A stretch of 64,000 bases of DNA from DATJLY01 sp035532935 (GTDB lineage Bacteria > Pseudomonadota > Alphaproteobacteria > ATCC43930 > CGMCC-115725): contig DATKQE010000026.1 of NCBI GenBank assembly GCA_035532935.1, positions 30,304 to 94,303 of the forward strand, written 5' to 3'. The position numbers were made by a program, and so were the translations under genes. The notes under the pieces were generated by a model. The model had not been told where the DNA came from, searched no databases, and worked only from the letters and a program-made list of their open reading frames with translations. Positions 43,825 to 54,217 of the stretch are shown piece after piece (positions within the stretch are counted from its first letter, which is position 1; each line of letters starts with the position of its first letter).

Positions 43825-45018
43825 ATGACCGACGCGTGCGAGCTGACCATCCTCATGCCCTGCCTCAACGAGGCGGAGACGCTCGCGCGCTGCATTGCCA
43901 AGGCGCGCGCGTTCCTGGAGCGCAGCGGCGTCACGGGCGAAGTGCTGATCGCCGACAACGGCAGTACCGACGGGTCGCAGATGATCGCCGAAACGTCGGG
44001 AGCCCGCGTCGTCCCCGTTTCCCAGCGCGGCTATGGCAGCGCCCTCAAGGCCGGCATCCGCGCCGCGCGCGGGACCTTCGTCATCATGGGCGACAGCGAC
44101 GACAGCTATGATTTCTCGGCGCTCGACGGCTTCGTCGAAAAGCTGCGCCAGGGTTATCAGCTCGTGATGGGAAACCGGTTCCGCGGCGGCATCAAGCCGG
44201 GCGCCATGCCGCCGCTGCACCGCTATCTCGGCAATCCGATCCTGACCGCCGTCGGGCGGCTGTTCTTCCGCAGCCCGTGCGGCGATTTCCATTGCGGTCT
44301 GCGCGGCTTCCGCCGCGACGCCATCCTGGCGCTCGATCTGCAGGCCGCGGGCATGGAATTCGCGAGCGAAATGGTGGTGAAGGCCACGGTCTCGAAGCTG
44401 CGGGTGACCGAAGTGCCGACCACCTTGTCGCCGGATGGACGAAGCCGTCCGCCGCATTTGCGAAGCTGGCGCGACGGCTGGCGGCATCTCCGGTTTCTGC
44501 TCCTGTTCAGCCCGCGCTGGCTGTTTCTCTATCCCGGGTTCGCCATCTTCGTGGCCGGGCTCGCGGCAAACATCTGGCTGCTGCCGCATGCACGACGGGT
44601 CGCGGGAATCAATTTCGACATCGATTCCCTGCTCTATGCCGCGGTCGCCGTGGTGGTCGGATTCCAGTCCATGCAGTTCTGGGTGTTCGCCAAGATCTAT
44701 GGCATGCGCGAAGGCATCGTCCCGCCCGATCCATGGTTTCGCCGGATGATTGCCGGGGCGACACTGGAGGCGGGGCTGATCGTCGGCGGGCTCATGCTCC
44801 TGGTGGGGCTGGGCCTCGGTGTCTATGCGCTCGGCACGTGGAACGCCGCCGGGTTCGGCGCGCTGCAGCCAAGCGAGACGATGCGCCTCGTCATCCCCTC
44901 CGCACTCTTGATCCTGCTCGCGTTCCAGACGATCTATGGTGTCTTCTTCATCAGCCTGTTGGAGATTCGCGCCAGCCCCCGCCCCGGCGACGCGCCGCCG
45001 GCACCGGGTACGGACTGA
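43825..45018 (+). CDS. GT2 family glycosyltransferase with C-terminal membrane domain
   Basis: A 397-residue protein. The GT2 domain has 'LTILMPCLNEAETLARCIAK', 'DNGSTDGSQMIAE' and the metal-binding 'MGDSDDSYDF', followed by 'GNRFRGGIKPGAMPPLHRYL'. From about residue 225 there are four or more membrane helices. The layout matches DPM1-like polyprenyl-phosphate glycosyltransferases with a longer membrane part. It is the only rightward gene in this part of the locus until 53,950. Convergent with the next gene across about 35 bases. Confidence 0.87.
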   Translation: MTDACELTILMPCLNEAETLARCIAKARAFLERSGVTGEVLIADNGSTDGSQMIAETSGARVVPVSQRGYGSALKAGIRAARGTFVIMGDSDDSYDFSALDGFVEKLRQGYQLVMGNRFRGGIKPGAMPPLHRYLGNPILTAVGRLFFRSPCGDFHCGLRGFRRDAILALDLQAAGMEFASEMVVKATVSKLRVTEVPTTLSPDGRSRPPHLRSWRDGWRHLRFLLLFSPRWLFLYPGFAIFVAGLAANIWLLPHARRVAGINFDIDSLLYAAVAVVVGFQSMQFWVFAKIYGMREGIVPPDPWFRRMIAGATLEAGLIVGGLMLLVGLGLGVYALGTWNAAGFGALQPSETMRLVIPSALLILLAFQTIYGVFFISLLEIRASPRPGDAPPAPGTD

Positions 45019-45053
45019 ACGTCAGCCCACAGGCGGCCCGGCGCCTTGGTATG

Positions 45054-46736
45054 TCACGGGGCGGCGAGCGGCGTCAGCCTCCCTCTCACCACATTGCTGG
45101 CCCGATCATATATGTAGAACTTCCGGCCCGGGAACATGCGACGGAGCTCGGACAGGCGGCCGGGCAAATCGAGCGCGTAGATCACGTCCCCCGTCCGGTT
45201 TATGCCGTTGCGAAGGAGATCCCGCGGTTCCATCGGACGCAAGACGCCCGTGCCTGATCCGACCACGACGATGGCATCGTGGATCCCCGCTTGGGCGACT
45301 TGATCGTAAAGGTCCATGCGCTCGTCGATGACCTGTCGGAGCGATAGCGAGATCAGCACGAGGCTGATCAAGCAGGTCACCACGTGCCCCGGAACGAGGC
45401 CGACAATGGCGCCGCGCAAACGCGCGTCATCGAGCGTGCTCCACGCCGAAACGGCCGCGGTCGCAATCGTCATGACGAACAACGGATAGGCCTCGAAATA
45501 ATAGCGCGGACCATACCGGTTGTCGCCGAAGGTCGGGTAGAGCAGAAACGCGGCGACGATCATCGGAAAGACGAAATCATGGAACCGCAACTCGCGGCGA
45601 TGCCATCGCCAGAGCAATGCAGGAGCGTACGCGAGCAGCAGAATCGGCGAGGTCCATTCCGCAAGCTCGATGATTCTGCCGCCCGCTTGCATCGTCGTGT
45701 CCAAGAGCGAGGATTGAAGGCCGGTTTCGCTCACGGACGGGATCCCGATCTTCAATAGCGGGTAGCCCCAGCTGGTGACGAGGAGGAACGGATGTCCGGT
45801 GATCGCATCGTTATAGGCGCAGAGGATCGCCAGGAACGGCAGTCCGGCCAGTATGATCCCCAGGACGCGCACATAATGTGTCGAGCGTGCCCGCCACAAG
45901 AACTCGACCGCGAACGGCATGGCGAAGACGGGGACGTCGAAGGGCCTGATCGTACCGAGCACCCCAAGCCCGGCACCGGCGAGCAACGCCGAGCCCCAGC
46001 GGGGAGCGTCGAGGAATTTCAGTCCGTAATAGGTGAACACCAGCCCGAAAAGAGCGGCCGGAACATGACTGAAGAACGAGCCAGAATTGATGACCGCGAA
46101 GGCCGACGGGAGATAAAGCAGCAGAGCCACGACGGCGCACATCGCGCCGCCGAGGCGGCCGGCGAGCCGCGCCAGGAACACCAGAAGCAGCGTCCCCAAA
46201 ACCGGACTTGCGATCCAGAACGGCAGCCCCACCCAACGCGTCGCCGCCAGCAGGCCCGGCCAGCCGGGCGGATACTGCTCGACCCATTTGCCGGCCTTTT
46301 GAAAGATATGAAAGAACGAGAAGAACGCCTGCCCCGGCAACAGCGGATTCCACAAGCGCCCCGCGAGAATTGTGTTGGCGCCGAACAGATAGTCATATTC
46401 GTCGCCGGAGTTGGGAAACGCCCGAAGCACCCAGACGGCGGCCAGGAACATGGCGAAGCCGGCGATCACCAATCCGACCTGCACGCCTCGCGCTGGGCCG
46501 CGCACAACCGCGCGCTCAAGTCCCCGCGTCGCCCCCGGGGCAAGAATGAACGGCACGGCGATGGCCATTGCGATGAGCGCAAACGCGGCAAGCAGAACGG
46601 ATCGGGCGGGCGTCACGACATGACCCGCCTCCCAGCCGATGACGGTCACGCGCCACCCGGCGGCAAAATCCGCGGTGACGAAACCGTACATCACAGCGAC
46701 CAGGGCGACCGCAGCGAGGACGAAAAGTGTCTTCAG
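45054..46736 (-). CDS. Polytopic GT-C-like membrane glycosyltransferase
   Basis: A protein of about 560 residues with around eleven membrane helices. The first periplasmic loop carries 'FPNSGDEYDYLFGANTILA', whose Asp-Glu-Tyr-Asp cluster is typical of GT-C mannosyltransferase/ArnT-like enzymes. A soluble C-terminal domain ends 'GRKFYIYDRASNVVRG'. Start choice is poor: coding character begins at a CTG at 46736 (preceded by GGGGAA), and the only earlier start, a GTG at 46889, would add 51 residues of non-conserved, proline/arginine-rich sequence. Confidence 0.68.
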   Translation of the reverse strand: MKTLFVLAAVALVAVMYGFVTADFAAGWRVTVIGWEAGHVVTPARSVLLAAFALIAMAIAVPFILAPGATRGLERAVVRGPARGVQVGLVIAGFAMFLAAVWVLRAFPNSGDEYDYLFGANTILAGRLWNPLLPGQAFFSFFHIFQKAGKWVEQYPPGWPGLLAATRWVGLPFWIASPVLGTLLLVFLARLAGRLGGAMCAVVALLLYLPSAFAVINSGSFFSHVPAALFGLVFTYYGLKFLDAPRWGSALLAGAGLGVLGTIRPFDVPVFAMPFAVEFLWRARSTHYVRVLGIILAGLPFLAILCAYNDAITGHPFLLVTSWGYPLLKIGIPSVSETGLQSSLLDTTMQAGGRIIELAEWTSPILLLAYAPALLWRWHRRELRFHDFVFPMIVAAFLLYPTFGDNRYGPRYYFEAYPLFVMTIATAAVSAWSTLDDARLRGAIVGLVPGHVVTCLISLVLISLSLRQVIDERMDLYDQVAQAGIHDAIVVVGSGTGVLRPMEPRDLLRNGINRTGDVIYALDLPGRLSELRRMFPGRKFYIYDRASNVVRGRLTPLAAP

Positions 46737-46875
46737 CCGACATTCCCCAGATGACCAAGGATCGGCGCGAACGCTAGCATTCGGTTCGGATACGCGGAAG
46801 CGAAAAGGCGGTGGCGGCGAGGCTTCCGGCGATTGCGCGCGGCTTCGGGTCCATGGCGCGGTCGTGGCGTGCCCG

Positions 46876-47208
46876 CTACTTCCGGACACGATAGGCTTGC
46901 GCCAACCGGTCCAGCTTGACGGGGCTCAGCAAGAGCGTCGGCCGTACCTGGAACGGCAGTCCGTTCGTGACCAAGACGACGTAGTCGAACCGGCGCAGGA
47001 TGTCGAGTGCGTGGCGGCTCGGCGCGCCACCCATTCCGCCATTCGCGCTCGCGACCAAGCGCTGCCACGTCGCGTCGGCGGACCAAATTTGCGCGCGCGC
47101 GCGGTCGTCCGGTTGCGGCACCACCGGGTTCTGCGTCAGAGCGGCGAAAAGCGTCTGGGAGAAGCCATTATGCTCGACCGCGGATCGCGCCGATCCAGTG
47201 GCGCGCAA
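46876..47208 (-). pseudogene. C-terminal fragment of a membrane glycosyltransferase-like gene
   Basis: A frame of 110 codons with no clear start. It reads as the soluble tail of a polytopic sugar transferase such as the neighbours: 'NGFSQTLFAALTQNPVVP', 'ALDILRRFDYVVLVTNG' and 'LLLSPVKLDRLAQAYRVRK'. No membrane helices precede it; the nucleotide-sugar dehydrogenase gene ends five bases upstream. I interpret it as the remaining 3' end of a deleted gene. It could instead be a small unknown gene. Confidence 0.4.
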
Positions 47209-47212
47209 GGGC

Positions 47213-48496
<1,284 letters not shown>

Positions 48497-48557
48497 ACCG
48501 ACCCTCCCGCCTCCGGCGGCAGCAGTCCGCGCGTCATAGGCCAAGGCAGGATCGCGT

Positions 48558-49541
48558 TCAATTGCCCGGACCGATCCGGTGGTAGTCCTTGTACCAGCGC
48601 ACGAAATTGCCGATGCCGATGTCGATCGGCGTGGTCGGCTCGAAGCCCAGGTCGCGGCGCGAGTCCTCGATGTCGGCAAAGCTCTCGGGCACGTCGCCGG
48701 GCTGCATCGGCAGGAGGCACTTTTCCGCGGTGCGGCCGAGCGCCTGCTCCAGCACCGCGATGAAGCGCAGAAGCGGCTCGGGACGATGATTGCCGAGATT
48801 GTAGACGCGGTGCGGCACGTCGCCGCCGGGCGGGCGGTCGAGCGCCGCCACCGTCCCGGCAACGATGTCGTCGATATAGGTGAAATCGCGCGCCATCCGC
48901 CCTTCGTTGAAGACATCGATCGGCCGCCCGGCCAGGATGGCATCGGCGAAGAGATAGGCAGCCATGTCGGGCCGCCCCCACGGCCCATAGACGGTGAAGA
49001 ACCGGAGTCCGATCGCCGGCAGGCGATAAAGGTGGGCATAGCTGATCGCGGTCAGCTCGCACGCGCGCTTGGTCGCGGCGTAAAGCGAGACCGGATCGTC
49101 GACCCGGTCGGCCACCGAGAACGGCTGCTTCGTGTTGCCGCCATAGACCGAGGACGAGCTGGCATAGACAAAGCATTTCAGCCGCTCGAGCCGCCGCGCC
49201 GCCTCGAGCATGACGACCTGTCCCATCACGTTCGACTGCACGTAGGCGTAGGGGTTGACCAGCGAATAGCGGACGCCGGCCTGGGCAGCGAGGTGGACGA
49301 TCCCGGTGGCGTCGGCATGACGCTGCGTCAGCGCCATGACCGCGTCGCGGTCGGAGACGTCGATCTCGTGGAAATCGAAGGCGGGGAAACGCGCAAGCTG
49401 TGCCAGCCGCGCCCGCTTCAGCGCGACCGAATAATAGTCGTTGACGTTGTCGATGCCGCACACCGCCTCGCCGCGCGCAAGCAGTGCCTGCGCCACGTGG
49501 AAGCCGATGAACCCGGCCGCGCCGGTGACGATGATGCTCAT
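48558..49541 (-). CDS. NAD-dependent sugar epimerase, UDP-glucuronate 4-epimerase-like
   Basis: A 327-residue extended short-chain dehydrogenase. The NAD motif 'VTGAAGFIGFHVAQAL' is at about 5-20, the catalytic Tyr154 and Lys158 are in 'SLYAATKRACE', and 'VRYSLVNPYAYVQSNVMG' and 'RFFTVYGPWGRPDMA' are typical of LspL/Cap1J UDP-glucuronate epimerases. Together with the adjacent dehydrogenase it would make a uronic acid building block for the polymer. The acyltransferase gene is 10 bases upstream, so the three are probably one operon. Confidence 0.88.
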   Translation of the reverse strand: MSIIVTGAAGFIGFHVAQALLARGEAVCGIDNVNDYYSVALKRARLAQLARFPAFDFHEIDVSDRDAVMALTQRHADATGIVHLAAQAGVRYSLVNPYAYVQSNVMGQVVMLEAARRLERLKCFVYASSSSVYGGNTKQPFSVADRVDDPVSLYAATKRACELTAISYAHLYRLPAIGLRFFTVYGPWGRPDMAAYLFADAILAGRPIDVFNEGRMARDFTYIDDIVAGTVAALDRPPGGDVPHRVYNLGNHRPEPLLRFIAVLEQALGRTAEKCLLPMQPGDVPESFADIEDSRRDLGFEPTTPIDIGIGNFVRWYKDYHRIGPGN

Positions 49542-49551
49542 CGCGCGGCGG

Positions 49552-50865
49552 TCACGCGCCGCCCCGCCACCGCCCGTACCACGCCATCCGCGGCGGCAGA
49601 ATGCGAATCTTGGTTAGGGCGCGCCAAGGCATGATGTGCGGGCGGAGAGTGCGTTCTCGGACCCGCCCTGTCAAGCGGACCCGGCGAGTCAGGGTGCGCC
49701 GAAGCGGCGACGCGTCACTCGGCGCGGCCTCGCGCCGTTGGATGTCGAGATAGCGCAGCCGCAGGCGAAGGAACGGCTGCTCGATAGCAAGATAGGATGC
49801 GGACGCGACGGCGATCATGACCAGCGCGAAGACGGCGTCGTTCACGCCGGTGTCGACGAGGAGGTTTCCCGTCGGCCGCAGCAGCCAGTTGTGGCCGATG
49901 ACGACATAGATGCTGGCGTAGTGCAGGAGGTAGAGCGAGAAGCTGATCGTTCCGATCCAGCACAGAACGCGCGACGCCGCGCCGCGCGCGCTGCCGACGG
50001 CGCCGACATAGGCGACGACGAACAGGCCCCACGCGGCGGCTTCCACGAGCGGATCATAGGCGCGCCAGCCGCGCCCTTCCCAATCGGCCCGTTCCAGCCC
50101 ATTCAACCACTGCAAGACGAAAAGAACGCCGACGAAGGCGACGGCGGCGAGCCAGGCCGGCACGGCGGCGCCGTTGCGCCGCCGCAGGACCATGGCGCCG
50201 AGCATGCCGACTAGAAATTGGTCGAACCGGCCGGCGATCGTGAAATAGGACACGCCCAGAGGGTCGTACCCTGCATGGAGCAGAACCGCACGCGCCAGGA
50301 CCGTGGCGCCGATCAGCAGCACGAGCGGGACCGGCCCGAAGCGACCGAGCACGGACAACAGGACGGGGAAAGCGAAATAGAACTGAAACTCGGGCGAAAG
50401 CGTCCAGAACATCCATGTCCATCGGCCCGCATTCACGTAGGGGCCGATGGTGATGAGCCCGCCGGGAAGCTTGAACGGGAACAACATCGTGTGCAGCAGC
50501 GGCGCCGCGGCAAGGGTGCCATAGACGAAGCCCGCGACCAATGTGATGGCGAGCACGAGCGGATAGATGCGCAGGACCCGGTTCAGGAGAAAACGGGCAT
50601 AGTCCAGCGTCCGGCCATAGGCCGTGTAGGTGAAGATGAAGCCCGAAAGCACCATGAACAGCGCGACCCCGCTGCGGCCCTCGACGAACAGCACGGTGAG
50701 CAGATTGGGCGACGGCATGATGAAGGCGTGCAGCTCGAAATCCGCGTTGTGATGGGCGAGCGCGTAATAGAACCGCTCGCTGGCGTGCAGCTCGAGCACG
50801 AGCAGCGCGGCGAGCGCGCGCAGATGATCGACCGCGGGAAGATAGGTGGCGTTCGAAGTTCGCAC
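49552..50865 (-). CDS. Acyltransferase 3 family membrane protein
   Basis: A protein of about 437 residues with around ten membrane helices, family Acyltransferase_3 (OafA/NodX-like), which O-acetylates or otherwise acylates surface glycans. It opens 'NATYLPAVDHLRALAALLVL' with the family's Arg-Ala-Leu-Ala pattern and a conserved His soon after ('ELHASERF'), and has 'FWTLSPEFQFYFAFPVLLSV', also typical. I used the GTG at 50865; the frame is open to 50964 but the upstream residues are not family-like. It probably decorates the polymer of this locus. Confidence 0.85.
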   Translation of the reverse strand: MRTSNATYLPAVDHLRALAALLVLELHASERFYYALAHHNADFELHAFIMPSPNLLTVLFVEGRSGVALFMVLSGFIFTYTAYGRTLDYARFLLNRVLRIYPLVLAITLVAGFVYGTLAAAPLLHTMLFPFKLPGGLITIGPYVNAGRWTWMFWTLSPEFQFYFAFPVLLSVLGRFGPVPLVLLIGATVLARAVLLHAGYDPLGVSYFTIAGRFDQFLVGMLGAMVLRRRNGAAVPAWLAAVAFVGVLFVLQWLNGLERADWEGRGWRAYDPLVEAAAWGLFVVAYVGAVGSARGAASRVLCWIGTISFSLYLLHYASIYVVIGHNWLLRPTGNLLVDTGVNDAVFALVMIAVASASYLAIEQPFLRLRLRYLDIQRREAAPSDASPLRRTLTRRVRLTGRVRERTLRPHIMPWRALTKIRILPPRMAWYGRWRGGA

Positions 50866-51006
50866 AGTCGGTGATGCTAGACCGTGGCCCGTGAAAATCC
50901 GGTAAGAGCGCGACCGCGCGCGGCAGCAATACGGGGAAATGTCCGAATTACGACAATCTAGCAACTGGAGATTGCGATTTTCCCTTGAAAGGGGCGCGTC
51001 GACGGC

Positions 51007-52089
51007 TCAAGCGCGCGGTGCGCCCGCGCCGGGGCCGCGCGGAATGTCGGGCGGTGCCGCCGGCAACGGCAGCGCCGCGCCGGCGCGATCCCAGTTGCCG
51101 ATCCAGACCAGGCCGCCGGGCAGGCCGACCACGATCTGGGACAGCCCGATCGCCAGCGATGCGGCGAGCGCCGGCACGGCCGGAACGCCGAACACGGCGA
51201 GGATCACCACCAGCGCCACCTCGCGCACGCCCCAGCCGGCGAGCGACACCGGCACCAATTGAATGAAGATCACCGGCGGCAGCACGACGACCCAATCGAC
51301 GAAGGCGAGCCGCACGCCGACGCTCTGGGCTGCCACTTGGGAACTATAGATCGACAACCCCACGCCGATCGCGGCGAGGCCCAGAAGATAGATGCTGCGG
51401 CGATGGAAGAAGACCCGTCGCGCCTCGCGCGACAGCTCGGTCAGCGGCCACAGCAGGCGCAGGCCCGCCAGAAACCGCGGCAGGCGGTCGATGAGGAAGA
51501 GTGCGACGAGGCCGAGCGATGCGAGGGCGAACAGCCCGATCAGGGTCGCGCGCTGCAGCGCGCCCGCGAAGTGCGGCAGCAGGAACGGCAAACCACCCGC
51601 ATAAAGCAGGACCAGCACCGAATAGCCGCAGGCGCGGTCGAGCAGAATGCTGCGCACGGCGGTGCCGAGACTCATGCCGAGCCCACGGCAGCGCCAGGCG
51701 CGCACCGCGTCGCCGCCCACGCCCGACGGCAGGACCTGGTTGAAGAACAGGCCGAGCCACAGCAGCTTCAGCAGCGTCACCCATCCCGGCGAGGTGTCCT
51801 TGCCCATGATCGCATCCCAGCGCCACGCATTGACGAGCGTGGCCGCGGCGAGCGCCACCACGGCCAGGGCGAACGGCGCCGGCCTCGCCTGCGCCAGCAC
51901 CGCACCGAGGCTCGCACGATCGACCTTGGCCACGAGAACCGCCAGCAGGCCGACGGTGACCGCCACCCGGACGCCCGAAAGCAGGAGCCGGATACCCGGC
52001 GATTTCGATGCTTGCGACAAGCTCGGCGATGTCGTTGGAGAGGGATCGGTTGCCACCGGGCATTCTAGCAAATGATCGTTAAAATCCAT
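51007..52089 (-). CDS. Lysylphosphatidylglycerol synthase TM-type/flippase-like membrane protein
   Basis: A 360-residue polytopic protein of the UPF0104/LPG_synthase_TM family, often found in polysaccharide loci and sometimes annotated as a flippase. Family stretches are 'LVNAWRWDAIMGKD', 'LFFNQVLPSGVGGDAVRAWR' and 'LVPVSLAGWGVREVALVVIL'. The ATG at 52089 opens 'MDFNDHLLECPVATDPSPTT'. The first 33 residues are soluble and nearly identical to those of the next gene upstream, because the 5' ends share a 54-base repeat. Function in export is inferred. Confidence 0.8.
   Translation of the reverse strand: MDFNDHLLECPVATDPSPTTSPSLSQASKSPGIRLLLSGVRVAVTVGLLAVLVAKVDRASLGAVLAQARPAPFALAVVALAAATLVNAWRWDAIMGKDTSPGWVTLLKLLWLGLFFNQVLPSGVGGDAVRAWRCRGLGMSLGTAVRSILLDRACGYSVLVLLYAGGLPFLLPHFAGALQRATLIGLFALASLGLVALFLIDRLPRFLAGLRLLWPLTELSREARRVFFHRRSIYLLGLAAIGVGLSIYSSQVAAQSVGVRLAFVDWVVVLPPVIFIQLVPVSLAGWGVREVALVVILAVFGVPAVPALAASLAIGLSQIVVGLPGGLVWIGNWDRAGAALPLPAAPPDIPRGPGAGAPRA
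51995..52048. repeat. 54-base direct repeat, copy 1 (in the 5' coding end of a membrane-protein gene)
   Basis: This stretch is repeated at 53,715-53,768 in the same orientation with one mismatch (G or T at position 27). In both places it encodes the same leader 'DPSPTTSPxLSQASKSPG' on the minus strand near the start of a gene. It contains a short inverted repeat, GCTTG-CGA-CAAGC, perfect in this copy and broken in the other. The bodies of the two genes are unrelated, so the repeat is not a whole-gene duplication. Confidence 0.85.
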
Positions 52090-52141
52090 CGCGGAATGCC
52101 GCGCACGGTCACAAATGCGGGAGCACGGCCGGGCGGGCCGC

Positions 52142-53791
52142 TCACGGCGGCGGCGCGTGCCCGTCCCGGTGCGCCGCCGCAATCCGATAGATCGAGTATC
52201 GCTCGTCGCTGACCTCGGCCGCCGGCAAGCGCTCGAGCAGCGTCAGCGAAAGATCGGCTTTGGCGGCATCCGCGAGCGACCGCTTCGGGAGCACGCCGCT
52301 GCGGATCAGGATCGCGTCCGGCGTCCGCGCGCGCGCCATGCCGCGTTCGGCCCGGCGCAAGACCGCCGCGGCGTCGAGCGGCTGCCGCGCCACATTCCAT
52401 GACATAAAGGTATAGTCGCATTCGCACTCGACGCCGTAGAGCGCCCGGCCGAGATAGACCCCGACGGGCTGAGCCATCGAATCGGGGTCGGCGATGAGGA
52501 AGGCCCGGTTCAGATGGTTGCGCACGAGCCAATCCGCCGCGGCGCGCGAATCCGAGAACGGGATGAATTCCGAGCGCAACGTGCACAAACCGCCGAGCGC
52601 ATTCAGGACCAGGAGCGCCATCCACCATCGCGGGGCGCGGCCCGGCCGGTCGTAACGGAACTGCCATGCCGCGGCAACCAGCATCAGGAACAGGATTCCG
52701 GCGTATCGCGTCCCAAGCGGAATCTGGAAGATATAGAGGAAAGACAGCACGCCGATCCAACCGAGGCCGAGCGATGCGAGGATCGGCGCGCCGTCGATGC
52801 GCGGCGGGAGCGCGAGCCGCCGCCCGCGCGCCGCGAACCATGTGCCGGCAGCGATGACCGCCATTCCCAGGAGCACCGGTCCCACGACGTCGGGACGAGA
52901 CTTCAAAGCCGACAATGGGTCCGGGTTGAAGAATGCCGGCCCGGAGACCCCGCCTGCCGCCTTCGGCGGAAAGAGCCAGCCGCTGTCCAGCGGCAGCAGC
53001 GCCTTGGTGACGGCCGCGACCAGTGACGCGAGTTGAGCGAAGCTGAAGCCGGTGTGCGGTTCGATATTCCAACGGTACGGCGGCACCGAATCGGCCGCGG
53101 GCATCATCGTCGCGACCGCGAGCGCGAAAAGGCTGAGATAGAGCGCAATGCCACGGACGAGCGCGCCCCGGTTCGACCGCTGCGCCACGGCCAGGAACGG
53201 CGCGAACGCCATCGACCAGATGGCGCCGAACAGCTCGGTGTTGGCGAGCATGCCCAGCAGGAGCCAGGCAGACGTGAAAGCCTGCGGCCGTTCGCGGCGC
53301 AGGACGACGAAGGCGAAACCGAGCAGCGCCATCAGCGCGTAGCCGCGGCTCAGCACGAAATATTCGAAAAAGAGGTAATAGCCGAGGAGCAGCGCGAACT
53401 TCTCGCCCGTGCCGAAGGGCGACCGGCGATAGATCAGCAGCCACACGCCGAGCCCGATCGCGAATTCGAGCGCCTGCATCGCACGCGGATCGGCCGTGAA
53501 CCGCGTCAGGCACCACAACAGCGCATGCCACAGCCCGGGATGCCCCTCGTAGCGGAGATTGTGGAAGAGGTCGAGCAGCCCGGTGCTGTGTAGCGCGATG
53601 GCAAAAGCCTGGGTCTCGTCGCGCCACATCGCGTGCCGGTAAATCCGCACGGCGTTGAGCAGGACGAGGAGCACGAAGGCCGCGTGCGCGGCCGGCACAG
53701 GCAACAGCCGGGCGCCCGGCGATTTCGATGCTTGCGACAATCTCGGCGATGTCGTTGGAGAGGGATCGATCAGCATCGAGCTTTCCATCAT
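52142..53791 (-). CDS. Polytopic membrane glycosyltransferase-like protein
   Basis: A protein of about 549 residues with around ten membrane helices and a soluble C-terminal domain of about 130 residues. After the first helix comes 'RHAMWRDETQAFAIALHS', with the Asp-Glu pair typical of GT-C enzymes, and then 'EGHPGLWHALLWCLTRF'. The start is unclear: I give ATG 53791, but alignment with the neighbour's leader places its start at an ATT codon at about 53,815, and ATGs at 53,833, 53,878 and 53,917 are open too. The N-terminal leader derives from the shared repeat. Confidence 0.68.
   Translation of the reverse strand: MMESSMLIDPSPTTSPRLSQASKSPGARLLPVPAAHAAFVLLVLLNAVRIYRHAMWRDETQAFAIALHSTGLLDLFHNLRYEGHPGLWHALLWCLTRFTADPRAMQALEFAIGLGVWLLIYRRSPFGTGEKFALLLGYYLFFEYFVLSRGYALMALLGFAFVVLRRERPQAFTSAWLLLGMLANTELFGAIWSMAFAPFLAVAQRSNRGALVRGIALYLSLFALAVATMMPAADSVPPYRWNIEPHTGFSFAQLASLVAAVTKALLPLDSGWLFPPKAAGGVSGPAFFNPDPLSALKSRPDVVGPVLLGMAVIAAGTWFAARGRRLALPPRIDGAPILASLGLGWIGVLSFLYIFQIPLGTRYAGILFLMLVAAAWQFRYDRPGRAPRWWMALLVLNALGGLCTLRSEFIPFSDSRAAADWLVRNHLNRAFLIADPDSMAQPVGVYLGRALYGVECECDYTFMSWNVARQPLDAAAVLRRAERGMARARTPDAILIRSGVLPKRSLADAAKADLSLTLLERLPAAEVSDERYSIYRIAAAHRDGHAPPP
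53715..53768. repeat. 54-base direct repeat, copy 2 (in the 5' coding end of a membrane-protein gene)
   Basis: Second copy of the repeat at 51,995-52,048. Sequence similarity continues more weakly upstream of the leader, where 'IDFGNDMMES' of this gene aligns with 'MDFNDHLLE' of the other. This suggests copying of a start region, or insertion of a small mobile module at the 5' end of both genes. Confidence 0.85.
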
Positions 53792-53949
53792 GTCGTTGCC
53801 AAAATCAATGGGGGTGAATAAGTCGAACTGCATTCCCCGGACGCGCAATTTTGCGGCCTTTCTGTGGCATTCTGACATACCCTTCGTCGTCGGTGCCGTC
53901 AGCGGGAGCCATCGCACATTGCGCGTCGCTGCGCGCGAGGATATGCCTA

Positions 53950-54102
53950 ATGAATGGCGGTGCAGATAGGCCGTTCTCGCGATACCAGAATCGAGTGATC
54001 TGGCTGGTCGTCTTGCTTGCTCTTATCGTGCTGTTCCAGGCGTTGTGGGGCGAAAGCGCGTCCGGCGGCCCCCGCGTCTCGTCCGGGCTACCCGGCGCGT
54101 AA
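53950..54102 (+). CDS. Small single-helix membrane protein
   Basis: A 50-residue frame: 'MNGGADRPFSRYQNRVIWLV' followed by 'VLLALIVLFQALWGESAS'. It has a charged N-terminus, one clear membrane helix (about residues 16-34) and a short polar tail. The ATG at 53950 has GAGGAT about seven bases upstream. It lies between the divergent membrane-protein gene and a methyltransferase gene. No family is recognised; the hydrophobic segment makes it better than a random frame. Confidence 0.4.
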   Translation: MNGGADRPFSRYQNRVIWLVVLLALIVLFQALWGESASGGPRVSSGLPGA

Positions 54103-54217
54103 CGCTTTCGCCTGCGGCCACCCGCTTCGGCGACATCGCCAATGCGGCCGCCAGTATTGTCGAACACGCTTGTCCGTCACGCCCGATTGGTCCACCATCC
54201 GACCTGCCGCCCGCGAA

